Of a stretch of 64,000 nt of DNA, positions 1 through 11,615 are shown piece by piece. How positions within the stretch are numbered: the stretch's first letter is position 1; every line of letters begins with the position of its first letter. The notes under the pieces were generated by a model. The model searched no databases, was not told the origin of the DNA, and saw only the letters and a program-made list of their open reading frames with translations. The DNA comes from Vinca minor. Taxonomy: Eukaryota; Streptophyta; Magnoliopsida; Gentianales; Apocynaceae. The DNA is taken from NCBI GenBank assembly GCA_026122235.1, contig JAOCZM010000111.1, forward strand, positions 1,426,001 through 1,490,000, given 5' to 3'. A program made the translations under genes and the position numbers.

Positions 1-1359
1 AAACTAGTATGATTGTTGATTGATGATCTTGTTTTACCGATCATGTGTAATGGATACAAATCACATCATAGATGCAATATATAGGGATACATTGTATCGA
101 CGTGATCCGTCAGAGAAGTAATACTTCATGGTCTTAAGTCATAAGTATTACTTCCTCAATACTATTTTAGAATCCTTAGACCTTATGTCTTCATTGATTC
201 TAGTATGAATGGAGCCACGCTTTGACTCGACTCGGACGTTACTTGTAACAGAGTAATCAATACTGACCGATGATCGGATGTAGTGTCCTATCATAGCTTG
301 AATGTGAGAGACATTGTAAGGAATTTGTCCCTCTCTATTATTAGAGAGAGATATCCATGGGCCCCTCGATAGGGGAAAGACTGCTTTAAATGCATGGCCG
401 TGCTCAAATGTGTTTGATAAAGTGGTTATCAAATGCTATTTGTCGAAAACAAATCACCCGAGATCGAGCATAAATATAATTAAGCTTAATAAGGGTGACG
501 ACCACCACGCCTTATGCTTAATTAGGATATCGCGAGACAAAGGGATTAAATAGTGGATTGATATTAGGTTCCGTTGTATATTCATTCACTTTGGGTAGTC
601 ACAATGTCCCGCTAGGGACCGCTTGTGATTTATGGACTCACACTACTACTAAGTGTGTTTTCATTGCCATTGTGAGATGAACCTACGGTGGTCACACGCA
701 TAGACGAGCTAACGAAGCTTTATGTCCAGATTCAATGAATCTAGAATGTGTCTAGGTTCATTGTATCCGACATTTGTCTTTCTCGGGAAATAATAAAGTG
801 TTTATTATTCGAATTAGAGATAGGGGCAATTTCGGTATTTTACCTATAGCTGGGATTACGTGGGAGTTATTATCCGATAAGGACTCCCACTACCACAGCA
901 AGTCTAAGGGACGTGGGAGTTGAGGACTCCCATTGCCGAGAGGAGTTGAGGACGTGAGAGTTAGTTCCGGGAACAAACTCTCACACCCTATATAATAGAC
1001 TCTTGGCCGAAACCCTAGACTACAATTCTTTTAGCCGAAATTAACCAAGAAACCCGAAATCGATTTCGCTTTCAGCCTCTCCCTTTTCTCTCTAATTCCC
1101 GAAAAATGCAAAAAGACGAAGAGCTAGCAATCGCTGCCCGCTTCGTCGCGTGGATACCGGTAGAGGGACTTTCCGCAAGGGAGATCAATTGGTGGCAGAT
1201 TAGCATCCAAGAAACGCCATCCTCCATTCAAGAAGCAGCTTCTTGAATCCGTAAAAATGTAAGTTTTTACCGCTATTTTCAATTCGTTTCATATGAGCGG
1301 ATCCTTCAGGGGAGGATCCATGGGTGTTTGGAACGAGTTTCCGCTCATGAATCCCTTCA
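1..1359 (+). repeat. Copia LTR copy A (5' end outside window)
   Basis: This is a long terminal repeat of the Copia family that fills the first 17 kb. It matches copy B from about LTR base 185 onward, and its left part lies outside the window. It ends in CCCTTCA at 1359, as copies B and F do. A CTATATAA TATA-like box lies near 989-996. No primer-binding site follows, so this is a 3' LTR or a solo LTR. The five bases after it (CAATC) would be its target duplication, which cannot be checked without the left end. Confidence 0.85.
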
Positions 1360-1542
1360 CAATCATATTAATATCAACAACATAAATACCTGAGCCCGAA
1401 GCAACATTTTCTTTCTCCTTTTCCAGCCTTTTTCCTGCAACATAGCTTTTGCAGTTCCTTTTCCAGTGACCCTTTTCACCACAGTGATGACAGATAGAGT
1501 CCTTGGATACACCACCCTTAGATTTCAGTGCATTGTTGAAAG
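1360..1542 (-). pseudogene. Copia gag zinc-knuckle fragment, antisense, between two LTRs
   Basis: Read on the minus strand, this short stretch encodes a retroviral-type zinc knuckle of the form CX2CX4HX4C (CHHCGEKGHWKRNC), followed by a lysine/glutamate-rich tail and a GIYVVDIN segment. That arrangement is typical of the gag-protease junction of plant Copia elements. It differs in sequence from the forward element at 5153-5300, so it belongs to another, related element. It is sandwiched between the end of LTR A and the start of LTR B, so an older Copia was probably the target for both insertions. Confidence 0.6.
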
Positions 1543-3112
1543 TGTTAGTAGTGCCCTAGGACCATTAGCACATGTTGTGCGTTTTATTATCTTTTGAGCA
1601 TGTAATTGAATAGTTAATTTTGCTTTTGATTATCAAATGTGTGATTTGATAGTAAAACTCATTAACTTATGTAATTACTATTCTAGAAGTCCCTAGTTTT
1701 ATGTAATGCTTAGTTACTATGAAATAAAACTAGTATGATTGTTGATTGATGATCTTGTTTTACTGATCATGTGTAATGGATACAAATCACATCATAGATG
1801 CAATATATAGGGATACATTGTATTGGACGTGATCCGTCAGGGAAGTAATACTTCATGGTCTTAAGTCATAAGTATTACTTCCTCAATACTATTTTAGTAT
1901 CCTTAGACCTTATGTCTTCATTGATTCTAGTATGAATGGAGCCACGCTTTGACTCGACCGAACGTTACTTGTAACGAGTAGTCAATACGATCGATGATCG
2001 GATGTAGTGTCCTATCATAGCTCGAATGTGAGAGACTTGTAAGGAATTTGTCCCTCTCTATTATTAGAGAGAGATATCCATGGGCCCCTCGATAGGGAAA
2101 GACTGTTTAAATGCATGGCCGTGCTCAAATGTATTTGATAAAGTGGTTATCAAATGCTATTTGTCGAAACAAATCTACCCGGAGATCGAGCATAAATACA
2201 ATTAAGCTTAATAAGGGTGACGACCACCACGCCTTATGCTTAATTAGGATATCGCGAGACAAAGGGATTAAATAGTAGATTGATATTAGGTTCCGTTGTA
2301 TATTCATTCACTTTGGGTAGTCACAATGTCCCGCTAGGGACCGCTTGTGATTTATGAACTCACACTACTACTAAGTGTGTTTTCATTGCCATTGTGATAT
2401 GAACCTACTGTGGTCTCACGCATAGACGAGCTAACGAAGCTTCATGTCCGCATTCAATGAATCTAGAATGTGTCTAGGTTCATTGTATCTGACATTCACT
2501 TTTCTGAGAATAATAAAGTGTTATTATTCGAATTAGAGATAAGGGGCATTTTCAGTATAGCTGGAATTACGTGGGAGTTATTATCCGATAAAGACTCCTA
2601 CTACTAGCAGAAGTCTAGTGCACGTGGGAGTTATAGACTCCCACTGCCAAAAGAGGTTGAAAGGACGTGGGAGTTTAGACTCCCACTGTTGAGAGAAGTG
2701 GAGGACGTAAGAGTTGGTTATGGGAACAAACTCTCACACCCTATATAATTAACTCTCAGCCCAAACCCTAGTCCATCCTTGCTTCAGCCGCAATTAAACA
2801 ACTCTCTGAAATCTGATTTCGGATTTTTTTGCCTCTCCCTTTTCTCTCTAATTCCCGAATCTCAGAAAAAGAAGAGCTAGCAATCGTTGCCCGTTTCGTC
2901 GCGTGGATACCGGTAGAGGGACTTTCCGCAAAGGGAGATCAATCGGTAGCAGAATCCGATCCAAGAAACGTCATCCTCCATTCAAGAAGTAGCTTCTTGA
3001 ATCCAAAACGTAAGTCTTTTCTTACTGTTTTTCGATTCGTTTTGTATGAGCGGATCCTTCAGGGGAGGACACATGGGTGTTTGGAACGAGTTTCCGCCCA
3101 TGAATCCCTTCA
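1543..3112 (+). repeat. Copia LTR copy B (5' LTR)
   Basis: This complete LTR of 1570 bp begins TGTTAGTAGTGCCC and ends CCCTTCA, so it has the canonical TG...CA borders. It is immediately followed by a primer-binding site, which makes it a 5' LTR. Its U3 part holds several copies of an ACGTGGGAGTT...ACTCCCACTG inverted motif (2565-2720) just upstream of a TATA box. The five bases before it are GAAAG, and no matching duplication was found downstream. Confidence 0.9.
2742..2749 (+). promoter_or_regulatory. TATA box of Copia LTR B
   Basis: The sequence CTATATAA lies about 360 bp before the LTR end, just after the GTGGGAGT-rich repeats. The same box sits at the same relative place in the other LTR copies. 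It probably marks the U3/R promoter of the element. This is inferred from position and sequence only. Confidence 0.55.
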
Positions 3113-3113
3113 G

Positions 3114-3126
3114 TGGTATCAGAGCC
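3114..3126 (+). other. Primer-binding site, initiator tRNA-Met type
   Basis: TGGTATCAGAGCC starts one base after the end of LTR B. It is the usual plant retrotransposon primer site, complementary to the 3' end of initiator methionine tRNA. It establishes the direction of the element (plus strand) and identifies LTR B as the 5' LTR. Confidence 0.9.
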
Positions 3127-4401
3127 TTGCTCCTACGATTCGGATTCGATATTGTTAATCACACCATAACACTATCAATTCCGATTTGGTATGTGTATGT
3201 GTGAAAACAGAAAAGATTGCATTTTTTGTTGAATATATGTGATATAGGCATAAACTGTTTTCGGTTTCATGATTCTGCATGAACTGCCTTAGCATGATTC
3301 GGTTTGAAATTTAATTCGATTAATTTGCATAAACTGTGAATCTGTAATTAATTAGATTAATTCGGTAATATGCATAAACTGTTTATGATTATGAATCTGT
3401 TTATGAATCTGATATATGCATAAAATGTTTATGAATCGGTTATCAATTCGGTTAATTCGATTAACCAATGCATAATCCGATTATGTAAGTTAGGCAATTG
3501 AGGGGTAAACGGGACAGAAAAACTCATTCGATGAGCTGATGTAGAATCAGATTTTTCTTCCAGGGGCCGCTGCCCCCTTGACCTCCCGCCCGCTAACCGG
3601 CGAATTATTTATAAACTTGTATTTATATCCGCGAATTATTTATGTCATGTTTTATGTGATATTAGCATGGTGAATAGCATGGCCTATTATACCTCTTGTT
3701 TTACATGTTTGGATTGTAATTTTATAATACGACCTGCGAGTCGTTTTTCTTTATGATGTACAATTGTAACTGCTTTCTTAGATTAGTCATTGAAGGCTGG
3801 GTATGCCCAAGCAATTATGTAACAAGACTGGAGGCTGCTGGATCGAAGACATTATCCATGAGATGGATTTTGACCTACATTGACCCTTGACTGCCACAAG
3901 GCTCGTGGGAGTCATTATAGGAATAGGCCATGCTTTATCACATTTACATTTTCGCTTCATATCCTGCGTGTGATGTTTATTTTATGTCTGGATGGATTTA
4001 TTTTAGACGTCACATAAAATGGTTTTAATTAAGTCTTAAAATGCCTACCATATCCTAAGCACTCCATGAGCTTGGATCATCATTATGTCTGCTTGCCAAA
4101 GCAACGGATAAGTGGTTATCTAGGCAAGAGGAGATGGGAAAATAGTGATTTCCATAGGCTTAGACATGGTTCGACTTAACTAGGCCATCAAAATAGTTTT
4201 GGGCCTAGGGCATAAAATGGGAAATAGCCGGGACATATAGATGTCATACCCATTAGATGATTTTACTTTAATTGTGGGTGTTAAGCCAAAGCTTTCCTAT
4301 AACTATTGTAAAATGTTTTTCCCCACTATTATCAAGTGTTGAAATTGTGGAAAATATTTTTGCTCAAAAACTAATAACTTTGCAATTAACTTAATGTAGA
4401 T
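3127..4401 (+). other. Untranslated leader of the forward Copia element
   Basis: This is about 1.3 kb of AT-rich, non-coding leader between the primer site and gag. The same leader occurs in reverse orientation at 8617-8760 plus 10312-11601, which confirms that it is part of the element. It contains recurrent GCATAAACTGTTTATG-like phrases near 3250-3430 and a short GC-rich patch near 3560-3600. No open frame is conserved. Confidence 0.65.
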
Positions 4402-7400
4402 AATGGCAACCAATACATCACACAATTCATTGCGATCTGTCCTTGAGAAGGAAAAACTAAGCGGGACCAATTTCCTTGATTGGGCCCGCAACTTAAGGAT
4501 TGTCCTTAGCGAGAAAGAAAGTTATACGTTCTTGAAACGGACATTCCCGAACGACTCGCAAACAACGCCCTTGAGCTGAAAGAGATGCTTGGAAGAAGCA
4601 TTTCGATGACTCTAACGATGTGACTTGTCTCATGTTAGTCACAATGAACACTGACCTTCAAAAACAGTTTGAATGAGTTGAGGCTTTCCAAATGATGGGC
4701 CAGCTCAAGGAAATGTTCCAAGAGCAAGCTCGTCATGAAAGATTCCTCACAACTAAGGCGTTAAATAGTTGCAAAATGGCCCCGAGAACCTCTCAGCAGT
4801 GCACATGTTCTTAAGATGAAGCGGCTATTTTGACCAACTTGAGAAGCTTGGAGCAACCGTAGGTCATGACATGGCCACAAATATGATCTTGGGCTCACTC
4901 CCACCGGAGTATGACCAATTCGTTATGAACTTCAACATGCATGCCATGGAGAAGACCATACATGAAATACACGGGATGCTCAAGCAGCTCGAATCGAACA
5001 TTAAGAAGACCCCTCAAGTCTTAATGGTTCAAAAAAGGGAATTTCAAGAAGAAAGGCAGGGGAAAGCTCATGGCCAAGAGAGGCAAAGGCAAAGGCAATG
5101 ACAAGCCCAAGCCCCCAGCCCCCAGCCCCAAAGCCAAGGCACCAAAGGAGGGAGTTTGCTTCCATTGCAATGAACCGAGTCATTGGAAACGAATCGCAAG
5201 CTCTATTTGGAAGAGAAGAAAAGGGAAAGGCCGACTTTGACTGCCTCTCCGTGTATTTATGTTATTGAAATTAACATGTCTACTCCTACTTCATGGGTAT
5301 TAGATACCGGGTTATGGATCTCACATTTGTGCAAATGTGTAGGGGTTCAAAAGGAGTAGATCACTGGCAAAAGTAGAAGTGGACCTGAGAGTAGCGAACG
5401 GAGCAAGAGTTGTTGCTGTAGCTACCGGGACATTTAATTTAGTTTTGCCAAGTGACCTTATTATAGAACTCGGATAATTGTTTGTATGTTCCAACTTTGA
5501 GTAGGAATATTATTTCGCTTTCTTGTTCGATATCGAAGGTTTTGAAATTAATATTTTGAATAAGATTTGCACCATTCATAAAGATCGTATCCTTTATGGA
5601 GATGCCTCTTTGATGAATGGGCTTTATATTCTTAACCTCGATGATTCCATTAAAAGGCCCATCTATAACATTAATACTAAAAAGGTTTAAATCAAATGAC
5701 TTAAACCAAACCTACTTTTGGCACTCGTAGTTTGGGCCACATAAACGAGAACGCATATCAAAACTCCATACGGATGGAATTTTAACATCATTTGACTTAG
5801 AGTCTTATGAGACGTGTGAATCTTGCTTGTTGGGCAATATGACTAAAGCTCCCTTTACCTGGACAAAGTGAGAGAGCTTCGATTTGAGTGGGCCTCATGC
5901 ATACGAGATGTTTGTGGACCAATGAACACAAGTGCTAGATGAGGGTTTCAGATTTCATCACATTCACGGATGATTTTAGTAGATATGGCTACGTCTATCT
6001 AATGAAACATAAATCGATGTCTTTTGGAAGATTCAAAGAATTTCAAAATGAAGTACAAAATCAACTTGGAAAAAGTATTAAGATACTTGATCGGATCGAG
6101 GTGGCGAATACCTTAACCAAGAGTTTGACGAACATCTTAGTGGTTGTGGAATTGTTTCACAATTAACTCCACCCTGCACACCGCAATGGAATGGTGTGTC
6201 GAACGGAGGAATTGCACCTTATTAGATATGGTTCGATCTATGATGAGTCAAACAAATCTTCCATTTCCTTTTCGGGGCTACGCCTAGAAACTCGCCGCAT
6301 TTATATTAAATAGAGTTCCTTCTAAAGCGGTTCGTAAAACTCCATATGAGATATGGACTGGGAAACGACCTAGTTTGTCATTTCTCAAAAATTTGGGGAT
6401 GCGAGGCGTACGTAAAACGCTTGTTATCCGATAAACTCGCCCTCAACCGACAAGTGTTTGTTTGTGGGATATCCTAAAGAAACTAAAGGATATTACTTCT
6501 ATCTTCCAACAGAGAACAAAGTGTTTGTTGCTCGTAATGGTTTATTCCTTGAAAGGGAATTTATTTCCAAAGAGGATAGTGGGAATAAGATCCATCTTGA
6601 GGAAATTCAAGATCCCCAAACAACATCTAAACCAACTTTGGAAGTTCAAGCAAGCTCACGTGCTGATACTGAGCTTCAATCTTTGACACAAGGCCCAAGA
6701 AGGTTGAGTCGGGTACATCAACAGCCTGAGAGATATGGATTTCTCGTGACTGATGATCATCAGGTTGAACTGATTGATCAAGATGAACCCACTACCTACA
6801 AAGAGGCAATTCGTAGTTCTGAGTCAGATAAGTGGCTAGAAGCTATGAAGTCCGAGATACAATCCATGTACGACAACCAAGTATGGACTTTGGTTGACCC
6901 ACCCGAAGGGTGCAAGGTCATTGAAAACAAATGGTGTTATAAAAAGAAGACCGACATGGATGGTAATGTACACACTTTTAAATCGCGACTAGTAGTCAAA
7001 GGTAATAGACAAGTTCATGGTATTGACTATGACGAAACCTTTTCCCCTCTCGTGATGATAAAGTCAATTAGGATTTTACTTGCCATAGCCGCATATTATG
7101 ACTATGAGATATGGCAAATGGATGTTAAGACTGCGTTTCTTAATGGAAACCTTCTCGAGGATGTGTATATGACACAACCTGAGGGGTTTGTTGATCCAAC
7201 AAATCCTAGCAAAGTGTGTAAGCTTCAAAGGTCCATTTATGGATTGAAGCAAGCATCTCGAAGCTGGAATCGTCGCTTTGATGAACGTATTAAATAATTC
7301 GGTTTTATCAAAAATGAAGACGAGCCTTGTGTTTATAAGAAAGTAACTAATAATGCAGTAGTGTTCTTTGTGCTTTATGTGGGCGCCATCTTACTGATTG

Positions 7401-7600
7401 GAAATGACATCCCCACATTACAAAGCGTAAAAGTTTGGTTGGGGAAGTGCTTTTCCATGAAATACTTAGGCGAGGCCACATACATTTTGGGTATAAGAAT
7501 CTATAGAGATAGATCTAACAAAATGATTGGCCTGAGCCAGAGTGGATACATTGACAAGGTACTGAAACGGTTCAGTTTGCAAGACTCCAAAAAGGGATTC
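4402..7600 (+). pseudogene. Decayed Copia gag-pol polyprotein (TNT1-94-like)
   Basis: The remains of a gag-pol gene run in the order gag, zinc knuckle, protease, integrase, reverse transcriptase, which is Copia order. Gag starts MATNTSHNSLRSVLEKEKLS near 4402 and is frameshifted before 4600. Further gag is readable at 4871-5100, and a partly broken zinc knuckle (CFHCNEPSHWKR) lies near 5155. Protease-like sequence with an LDTG-like site is near 5300. An integrase fragment with FTDDFSRYGYVYLMK lies at 5939-6166. The longest open piece, 6458-7297, holds the end of integrase and the RT N-terminal half, including the WKWV-like, DVKTAFLNG and SIYGLKQASR motifs. A TAA interrupts RT at about 7295. 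The YVDD catalytic motif is changed to YVGA near 7376, so this copy cannot be active. Coding is cut off at about 7600 and RNase H is missing. Confidence 0.85.
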
Positions 7601-7618
7601 TTCCCCACTATTATCAAG
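7601..7618. other. Filler at the breakpoint between opposing Copia copies
   Basis: The forward RT stops at GGGATTCTT. It is followed by CCCCACTATTATCAAGT, which is not RT sequence but matches the element's own leader just before gag (about 4320-4337). Reverse-oriented LTR sequence then starts. The layout suggests a copied filler or a template switch at a break. Confidence 0.5.
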
Positions 7619-8189
7619 TATCTGATAACCACTTTATCAAATACATTCGAGCACGGCCATGCATTTAGACAGTCTTTCCCTATCGAGGGGCCCATGGATA
7701 TCTCTCTCTAATAATAGAAAGGGACAAATTCCTTACAATGCCTCTCACATTCAAGCCATGATAGGACGCTACATCCGATCACCAGTCGTATTGATTACTC
7801 GATTAAAAGCAACGTACGACTGAGTCAAAACGTGGCTCCATTCATGCTGGAATCAAATGGAGACATTAGGTCTAAGGATTCTAAAATAGTATTGAGGAAG
7901 TAATACTTATGACTAAGGACCATGAAGTATTACTTCTCTAACGGATCACGTCCAATACAATGTATCCCTATATATTGCATCTATGATATGATTTGTATTC
8001 ATTACACATGATTAGTAAAACGTAATCATCAATCAAACATCATACTAGTTTTATTTCATTGTAAAATAGATTACATAAAACTAGGGACAACTAGAATAGT
8101 AATTACATAAGCAAATGAGTTTTACTATCAAATCACGCATTTGATGTTTATAAGCAAAATTTACTATTCATATGAAATGCTCAAAAACT
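7619..8189 (-). repeat. Copia LTR copy C, truncated at both ends
   Basis: This is the reverse complement of roughly the first 40% of the LTR (equivalent to about 1570-2160 of copy B). It lacks the TGTTAG terminus: at about 8189 it changes into unrelated sequence after TGAAATGCTCAAAA. At 7619 it breaks off at the ATAACCACTTTATCAAAT part of the LTR. It probably represents the 3' LTR of the reverse-oriented deletion derivative that extends to 13156. Confidence 0.75.
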
Positions 8190-8616
8190 GACTGATTGGA
8201 CTATACAAGTTTGACATACTCCGTGACTTGTGTTCAATCTAGATATCGAGGACAAATGGATTAGCGCAAAAGGTCATATTCGTGATTAGTTGAATCACCG
8301 GGACTATTTGTTGAGCTTGCCCATCATCTGGAAAGCCTCAACTCCTTCAAACTGTTTTTGAAGGTCAGTGTTCATTGTGACTAACATGAGACAAGTCACA
8401 TCGTTAGAGTCATCGAAATGCTTCTTCCAAGCATCTCTTTCAGCTCTAGGGGCGTTGTTTGCAGGCTGTTCAGGAATGTCCGTATCAAGAACGTAGCTTT
8501 CTTTCCTGTTCAAAGACAATCCTTAAGTTGCGGGCCCAATCAAGGAAATTGGTCCCGCTTAGTTTTTCCTTCTCAAGGACAGATCGCAATGAATTGTGTG
8601 ATGTATTGGTTGTCAT
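8190..8616 (-). pseudogene. Truncated Copia gag of the reverse-oriented element
   Basis: On the minus strand an ATG at 8616 opens the same gag start as at 4402 (MTTNTSHNSLRSVLEKEKLS). The reading frame then shifts, and the later part (8304-8519) reads SLNRKESYVLDTDIPEQP and WKKHFDDSNDVTCLMLVTMN, ending near a QMMGKLNK stop. Everything from the middle of gag to RNase H is missing; about 110 bp of unplaced sequence (8190-8303) joins directly to LTR C. This is an internal-deletion derivative. Confidence 0.75.
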
Positions 8617-8760
8617 TATCTACATTAAGTTAATTGCAAAGTTATTAGTTTTTGAGCAAAAACATTTTCCACAATTTCAACACTAGATAATAGTGGGGAA
8701 AAACATTTTACAATAGTTATAGGAAAGCTTTGGCTTGACGCCCACAATTAAAGTAAAATA

Positions 8761-10311
8761 TGAAGGGATTCATGGGCGGAAACTCGTTCCAAACACCCAT
8801 GGATCCTTCCCTGAAGGATCCGCTCATATGAAACAATTCGAAAACAGCAAGAAGATACAGCAAGAAAAACTTACGTTTTGGATTCAAAAAGCTACTTCTT
8901 GAATGGAGGATGACGTTTCTTGGATCGGATGCTGCTACCGATTGATCTCCATTTGCGGAAAGTCCCTCTACCGGTATCCACGCGACGATACGGGCAGCGA
9001 TTGCTAGCTCTTCGTCTTTTCTGATTTTCGGGAATTAGAGAGAAAAGGGAGAGGCTGAGAATATCGAAATCTGATTTCGGTTTTCTTGTTTAATTGCGGC
9101 TGAAGCATTAACCTTCTAGGTTTCGGCTAAGAGATGTTATATAGAGTGTGAGAGTTTGTTACTAGAATAACTCCCACCTCTACTCAACTTCTCTCGGCAG
9201 TGGGAGTCTCGTAATCCCACGTTCCCTCGGGACTTTACTCGGTAGTGGGAGTCCTTATCTGATAATAACTCCCACGTAATCCCGACTATAGGTAAAATAC
9301 CGAAATTGCCCCCTATCTCTAATTCGAATAATAAACACTTTATTATTTTCAGTAAAAGTGAATGTCGATACAATGAACCTAGACACATTCTAGATTCATT
9401 GAATCTGGACATGAAGCTTCGCCTATGCGTGTGACCCTCGTAGGTTCATATCACAATGGCAATGAAAACACACTTAGTAGTAGTGTGAGTTCATAAATCA
9501 CAAGCGGTCCCCTAGCAGGGGACATTGTGACTACCCAAAGTGAATGAATATACAACGAAACCTAATATCAATCTACTATTTAATCCCTTTGTCTCGCGAT
9601 ATCCTAATTAAGCATAAGGCATGTTGGTCGTCACCCTTATTAAGCTTAATTGTATTTATGCTCGATCTCCGTGTAGATCTGTTTCGACAAATAGCATTTG
9701 ATAACCACTTTATCAAATACATTTGAGCACGGCCATGCATTTAAACAGTCTTTCCCTATCGAGGGGCCCATGGATATCTCTCTCTAATAATAGAGAGGAC
9801 AAATTCCTTACAATGTCTCTCACATTCAAGCTATGATAGGACACTACGTCCGATCATCGATCGTATTGATTACTCTGCTACAAGTAACGTCCGACCGAGT
9901 CAAAACGTGGCTCCATTCATACTAGAATCAATGAAGACATAAGGTCTAAGGATTCTAAAATAGTATTGAGGAAGTAATACTTATGACTTAAGACCATGAA
10001 GTATTACTTCTCGACTGGATCACGTCCCAATACAATGTATCCCTATATATTGCATCTATGATGTGATTTGTATCCATTACACATGATCGATGAAAACAAG
10101 ATCATCAATCAACAATCATACTAGTTTTATTTCATAGTAATTAAGCATTACATAAAACTAGGGACTACTAGAATAGTAATTACATAAGCTAATGAGTTTT
10201 ACTATCAAATCACACATTTGATAATCAAAAGCAAAATTAACTATTCAATTACATGCTCAAAAGATAACAAAACGCACAACATGTGCTAAAGGTCCTAGGG
10301 CACTACTAACA
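8761..10311 (-). repeat. Copia solo LTR copy D, nested in the leader of the reverse element
   Basis: A complete 1551-bp LTR in reverse orientation (TGAAGGG...CTAACA) sits inside the leader of the reverse-oriented element. The leader sequence continues across it: TTAAAGTAAAAT on the left and AAATCATCTAATGGG on the right are contiguous in the forward copy at about 4243-4265. The 5-bp flanks are AAATA and AAATC, a target duplication with one mismatch. No primer site or internal sequence follows, so it is a solo LTR left by LTR-LTR recombination. Confidence 0.85.
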
Positions 10312-11601
10312 AAATCATCTAATGGGAATGACATCCATATGTCCCGGCTATTTCCCATTTTATGCCCTAGGCCCAAAACTATTTTGATGGCCTAGTTAAG
10401 TCGAACCATGTCTAAGCATATGGAAATCACTATTTTCCCATCTCCTCTTGCCTAGATAACCACTTATCCGTTGCTTTGGCAAGCAGACATAATGATGATC
10501 CAAGCTCATGGGGTGCTTAGGATATGGTAGGCATTTTAAGACTTAATTAAAACGTTCGGTTTGAATAAGACTTTAAAACGCATAATACAATTATACAAGC
10601 ATCTCATGCGATATATAAAGCATAAAAATAAATGTGAGATAGCATGGCCTAATCCTATCATGACTCCCACGAGCCTTGTGGGAGCCAAGGGTCAATCTAA
10701 GTCAGTATCCATCTCATGGATAAAGTCTTCGATCCAGCAGACCTCGACTCTTGTTACATATTTGCATGGGCATACCCAGCCTTCAATGTAAAGCAGTAAA
10801 GCTAATCTAATAAAGGGATTACAATTTTACAACATTGAAAACGGCTCGTAGGTCGTAGTATAAAATTACAACCAAAATATGTAAAACAAGGGGTATAATA
10901 GGCCATGCTATTCACCATGCTAAAATCACATAAAGCACAATGAAATTAACAACGAGTACATACACAAAGTCTTAATTCGGGGGGAACGACGAATCGGGGC
11001 GACGTAGACGGCGGTCCCGTTAACCGGTTAGCGGCCCAGGGGGTCAAGGGGCAGTGGCCCCTCATGGGTTTTCCGTGGGCAGCGCCCTGAAGGAAAAATC
11101 GATTCTACATCAGCTCATCGAATGAGTTTTTCCACCCAGATCTACCCTTCAATTGCCTTACTTACATAATCGGATTATGTATTAGTTAATCGGATTAACA
11201 GAAACAGTTTATGCGCAATAACAGAATTTAATCAAATTAATTTCAAATTCACAGAAACGGTTTATGCAGAATCAATATTCACAGAAACAGTTTATGTCAA
11301 ATAATCGAATTAAATACACAAAACTGAATCATGCTTACGCAGTTCATGCATAGTCAAAACCCGAAAACAGTTTATATCATAACAGTTCATATAACCGTAT
11401 AAACATGATTAAACCGAGAGCAATTTATGCATATATCACATATATTCATCAAAAGATACATTCTTTGAACGCATTTAAACAGTTTATGCATCTTTCATGA
11501 TGAAAGAAACGATTTTTCTGTTTTCAAACATACACATATCAAATTGGAATTGATAGTGTTATTGTCTGATAAACAATATCGAATTCGAGTCGTATGAGCA
11601 A
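10312..11601 (-). other. Leader of the reverse Copia element
   Basis: This is the reverse complement of the leader at 3127-4270, recognisable by the TATGTCCCGGCTATTTCCC block and by repeated GTTTATGCA phrases. It is non-coding. It joins the gag remnant at 8616 once the nested solo LTR D is removed. Confidence 0.7.
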
Positions 11602-11614
11602 GGCTCTGATACCA
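11602..11614 (-). other. Primer-binding site of the reverse Copia element
   Basis: GGCTCTGATACCA is the reverse complement of the initiator tRNA-Met primer site. It lies one base from LTR E, showing that LTR E is the 5' LTR of a minus-strand element. Confidence 0.9.
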
Positions 11615-11615
11615 C

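Noticed and set aside
9544..9726. 60-codon frame shared by several loci (also 2125-2307)
   Set aside because: It recurs because it lies in the LTR; opposite strands and neighbouring shifts argue against a protein.
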